Source: Alphaproteobacteria bacterium
GTDB lineage: Bacteria; Pseudomonadota; Alphaproteobacteria; Rickettsiales; SXRF01
Length of the DNA: 54,327 nt
Reading direction: 5' to 3'
Assembly (NCBI GenBank): GCA_020054105.1
Contig: JAGVLW010000076.1
Span: 1 to 54,327 of the forward strand
Within the stretch, counting starts at the first letter, position 1. Each line of letters opens with the position of its first letter. Positions 51,457 to 54,327 of this stretch are shown piece after piece. Made by a program: the position numbers and the translations under genes. The notes beneath the pieces were generated by a model. That model ran no database searches. It was given only the letters and a program-made list of their open reading frames with translations, and was not told the DNA's origin.

Positions 51457-52221
51457 TCATTTGGGGGCCATGCGCAGTGCGCCGTCGAGCCGGACGGTTT
51501 CGCCGTTGATGGCGACGTTTTCGATCAGGTGCCTGGCCAGCGCCGCGTATTCTTCCGGCTTCACCAGCCGGGCGGGGAAGGGGATGGTGGCTTCCAGGCT
51601 GGCTTTGACGTCGGCGGGCATGCCGGCGACCATCGGCGTGTCGACCGGCCCGGGCGCGATGGCGTTGACGCGGATGCCCAGGCGGGCGAATTCGCGCGCC
51701 GCCGGCAAGGTCAGGCTGACGACGCCGCCTTTGCTCGCCGCATAGGCGGCCTGGCCGATCTGTCCTTCATAGGCTGCAATCGAGGCAGTATTGACGATGA
51801 CGCCGCGCTCCTTGTCCATTCCGACGGGTTCGGCCTTGCTTATTGCTTCTGCAAATAGCCGCATCATATTGAACGTGCCGACCAGGTTGACGCGCACGGT
51901 CTGCTCGAAATAATCCAGCGCCATCGTTGCATCTTTGCCAAGAATACGTCCCGCGCCCAAGATGCCTGCGCAGTTGATGAGGATGCGCGCCTGGCCGTGC
52001 GCCGCGGCGGCTGCCGCAAGCGCGGCTTTGACGCTGGCCTCGCCGGCGACGTCGCATTCGATGCCGATGCCGCTAATTTCTTTTGCAAGCGCCTGCGCTG
52101 CAGCGAGGTTGCGGTCGAGCAGCGCGACTTTGGCGCCGTGCTGCGCGAGCAAACGCGCGGTGGCGGCCCCGAGGCCGGATGCGCCGCCGGTGACGATGGC
52201 GGGAGTGTTTTTGAGTTCCAT
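51457..52221 (-). CDS. SDR dehydrogenase (3-hydroxyacyl-CoA dehydrogenase type II-like)
   Basis: AIVTGGASGLGAATARLLAQHGAKVALLDRNL...VIVNTASIAAYEGQIGQAAYAASKGGVVSLTLPAAREFARLGIRVNAIAPGPVDTPM. Confidence 0.92.
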   Translation of the reverse strand: MELKNTPAIVTGGASGLGAATARLLAQHGAKVALLDRNLAAAQALAKEISGIGIECDVAGEASVKAALAAAAAAHGQARILINCAGILGAGRILGKDATMALDYFEQTVRVNLVGTFNMMRLFAEAISKAEPVGMDKERGVIVNTASIAAYEGQIGQAAYAASKGGVVSLTLPAAREFARLGIRVNAIAPGPVDTPMVAGMPADVKASLEATIPFPARLVKPEEYAALARHLIENVAINGETVRLDGALRMAPK

Positions 52222-52222
52222 A

Positions 52223-53350
52223 TTACAATGCCCTGCTGATGATGATGCGCTGCACGTCGCTGGTGCCTTCGTAAATCTGGCAGACGCGCATGTCGCGGTA
52301 AATGCGCTCGATGGGGAATTCCTTGACGTAGCCGTAGCCGCCGAGCGTTTGCATGGCCTGCGAGCAAACGCGCTCGACCATTTCGGAGGCGAAGAGCTTG
52401 GCCATGCAGGCTTCCGTCAGGCAGGGCTGGCCGGCGTCGCGCAGACGGCAGGCGTGGTGCAGAAGCTGGCGGGCGGCTTCCAGTTCGGTCGCCATGTTGG
52501 CCAGGCGGAACGCAACGGCCTGGTGCTCGAAAATCGGCTTGCCGAAGGCGATGCGCTCCTTGGCGTAGGGGATGGCGAAATCGAGCGTGGCGCGCGCCAT
52601 GCCGATGGATTGTGCGGCGATGCCGATGCGCCCGCCTTCCAGGTTGGACAGGGCGATTTTGTAGCCCATGCCTTCCTTGCCGAGCAGATGGGTGGCGGGG
52701 ATGCGCAAATTTTCGAACAGCAATTGGGCGGTGTCGGAACAGGTTTGCCCGAGCTTGTCTTCGAGCTTGGGCACGCTGTAGCCGGGCGTTTTGGTCGGCA
52801 CGATGAAAGCCGAGAGGCCTTTTTTTCCGGCGGCTTTGTCGGTGACGGCGAAGACCAGGGCGAGGTCGGCATGCTTGCCGGAAGTGATGAATTGCTTGCT
52901 GCCGTTTAGCACGTAATGGTCGCCGTCTTTCTTCGCGGTCATCAGCAGCGCCGCGGCGTCGGAGCCGGCCTGCGCTTCGGACAGCGCAAAGGCGCCCAGC
53001 ATGTCGCCGCGCGCGAGCGGGCGCAGGAATTGCTCTTTTTGCCAGTCATTGCCGTGCGCGAGCAGCCCGGCGCCGACCAGCGAGTTCTGCACGCTCATGA
53101 TGGTCGATACGGCGCCGTCGGCGGCGGCGATTTCCTCGATCGCCAGCGCCATCGACACATAGTCGGTGCCGGCGCCGTCGAACGCTTCCGGAATCAGCAT
53201 GCCCATCAGCCCGAGCTTGCCCATTTCCTTTAATTCGTCATGCGGGAAGCGCGCCTCATGGTCGCGCGCCGCAGCACCCGGACGGAGTTTTTCCTGTGCG
53301 AACTGCCGGGCCGTATCACGGATCATCTGTTGGGTTTCGGTAAATAGCAT
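52223..53350 (-). CDS. Acyl-CoA dehydrogenase
   Basis: MLFTETQQMIRDTARQFAQEKLRPGAAARD...DMLGAFALSEAQAGSDAAAL...QTLGGYGYVKEFPIERIYRDMRVCQIYEGTSDVQRIIISRAL. Confidence 0.95.
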   Translation of the reverse strand: MLFTETQQMIRDTARQFAQEKLRPGAAARDHEARFPHDELKEMGKLGLMGMLIPEAFDGAGTDYVSMALAIEEIAAADGAVSTIMSVQNSLVGAGLLAHGNDWQKEQFLRPLARGDMLGAFALSEAQAGSDAAALLMTAKKDGDHYVLNGSKQFITSGKHADLALVFAVTDKAAGKKGLSAFIVPTKTPGYSVPKLEDKLGQTCSDTAQLLFENLRIPATHLLGKEGMGYKIALSNLEGGRIGIAAQSIGMARATLDFAIPYAKERIAFGKPIFEHQAVAFRLANMATELEAARQLLHHACRLRDAGQPCLTEACMAKLFASEMVERVCSQAMQTLGGYGYVKEFPIERIYRDMRVCQIYEGTSDVQRIIISRAL

Positions 53351-54327
53351 TATGCTCTCTCCATTGCCATGGCCACTGCTTCGCCGCCGCCGATGCACAA
53401 GCTCGCCATGCCGCGTTTCAATTGGTATTTGTCCAGCGCGTAAAGCAGCGTCGCCAGAATGCGCGCGCCCGATGCGCCGATGGGATGGCCCAGTGCGCAA
53501 GCGCCGCCATGCACGTTGACCTTTTCATGCGGCAAATTCAGATCGTGCATCGCCGCCATCGTGACGACGGCGAAGGCCTCGTTGATCTCGAATAAATCCA
53601 CGTCTTTCAATGACCAGCCGATTTTCTCGGAAAGTTTTTGCATCGCGCCCACCGGCGCCGTCGAAAACCATGCCGGCGCATGGGCATGGCCGGCATGGCC
53701 GACGATGCGCGCCAGCGGTTTCAATCCGCGCTTCTCGGCCTCGGAAGCGCGCATCAGCAGCAGCGCCGCTGCGCCGTCGGAGATGGAGCTGGCATTGGCT
53801 GCCGTCACCGTGCCGTCCTTGGCGAAGGCGGGTTTGAGCGTCGGGATCTTTGCCGGGTCGGATTTTTGCGGCTGCTCGTCGACGGCGATTTCGACGTCGC
53901 CTTTCTTGCCTTTGACGATGACCGGCACGATCTCGTTTTTAAAGCTGCCGTCGGCAGTGGCTTTCTTCGCGCGCTCCAGCGAGGCGATGGCAAACGCATC
54001 CTGCGCGGCGCGGGTGAATTGGTAATGGGTGGCGCAGGCTTCGGCGAACACGCCCATGAGCTTGCCTTTTTCATAGGCGTCTTCCAGCCCGTCGAGGAAC
54101 ATATGGTCGAGGATTCTGGCATCGCCCATGCGGTAGCCGCTGCGCGCCTTGGGCAGCAAATGCGGCGCGCCCGTCATGCTTTCCATGCCGCCCGCGACGA
54201 TAATATTGGCGCTGCCGGCGGCGATGGCGTCGTGCGCCAGCATCACGGCCTTCATGCCGGAGCCGCAGACTTTGCTGACGGTGGTGCAGGCGACGCTTTC
54301 GGGCAAGCCGGCGCCCAGCGCGGCCTG
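53350..54327 (-). CDS. Acetyl-CoA acetyltransferase / thiolase (5' end beyond window)
   Basis: VACTTVSKVCGSGMKAVMLAHDAIAAG...VNVHGGACALGHPIGASGARI...GMASLCIGGGEAVAMAMER. Confidence 0.95.
   Translation of the reverse strand, partial: QAALGAGLPESVACTTVSKVCGSGMKAVMLAHDAIAAGSANIIVAGGMESMTGAPHLLPKARSGYRMGDARILDHMFLDGLEDAYEKGKLMGVFAEACATHYQFTRAAQDAFAIASLERAKKATADGSFKNEIVPVIVKGKKGDVEIAVDEQPQKSDPAKIPTLKPAFAKDGTVTAANASSISDGAAALLLMRASEAEKRGLKPLARIVGHAGHAHAPAWFSTAPVGAMQKLSEKIGWSLKDVDLFEINEAFAVVTMAAMHDLNLPHEKVNVHGGACALGHPIGASGARILATLLYALDKYQLKRGMASLCIGGGEAVAMAMERA

Noticed and set aside
52001-52909. Plus-strand 324-aa ORF (within 51935-52909)
   Set aside because: Antisense to SDR/acyl-CoA dehydrogenase genes whose motifs are unambiguous

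Overview
This is a GC-rich alphaproteobacterial chromosomal window, gene-dense and mostly housekeeping: argS 3' end, SPOR protein, nagZ, site-2 protease, tatABC, serS, surE, pcm, M23 lipoprotein, lysK (class I), argH, lptM-like, lysA, hpt, ftsE, sdhCD-A-lipoprotein-B, thrB, rnhA, bactofilin, mutY, thiC, beta-carbonic anhydrase, glnA, PII, bacterioferritin, cyclophilin, queA, tgt, ydbH/ynbE/ydbL-like genes, tRNA-Lys, MaoC, thioesterase, SDR, acyl-CoA dehydrogenase, thiolase. The most unusual coding locus is a 1429-aa protein at 10749-15038: three tandem PF11397/GT60-like GlcNAc-transferase domains, a Cys-less redoxin-fold domain and a 2OG-Fe(II)/prolyl-4-hydroxylase-like domain. It is coupled by an ATGA overlap to a second 2OG oxygenase. 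This suggests a bacterial hydroxylate-then-glycosylate system resembling the eukaryotic Skp1 pathway. Other highlights: (i) six copies of a ~115-150 bp intergenic long-hairpin family with a conserved TCATGTAC..GTACACTC core and copy-specific arms; (ii) palindromic repeats inserted in frame in, or forming the ends of, tatB, tatC, serS, surE, thiC and queA; (iii) a single in-frame TAA breaking the conserved N-terminus of mutY; (iv) a higBA-carrying segment between glnB and glnA, flanked by a coding-conserved remnant of the PII 3' end; (v) tandem Cys-rich secreted peptides with a near-identical leader and divergent cores; (vi) a bacterioferritin that appears to lack all four ferroxidase glutamates; (vii) an apparent 1-nt frameshift at the lysK 5' end. 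All family calls come from reading the translations; no database search was run.
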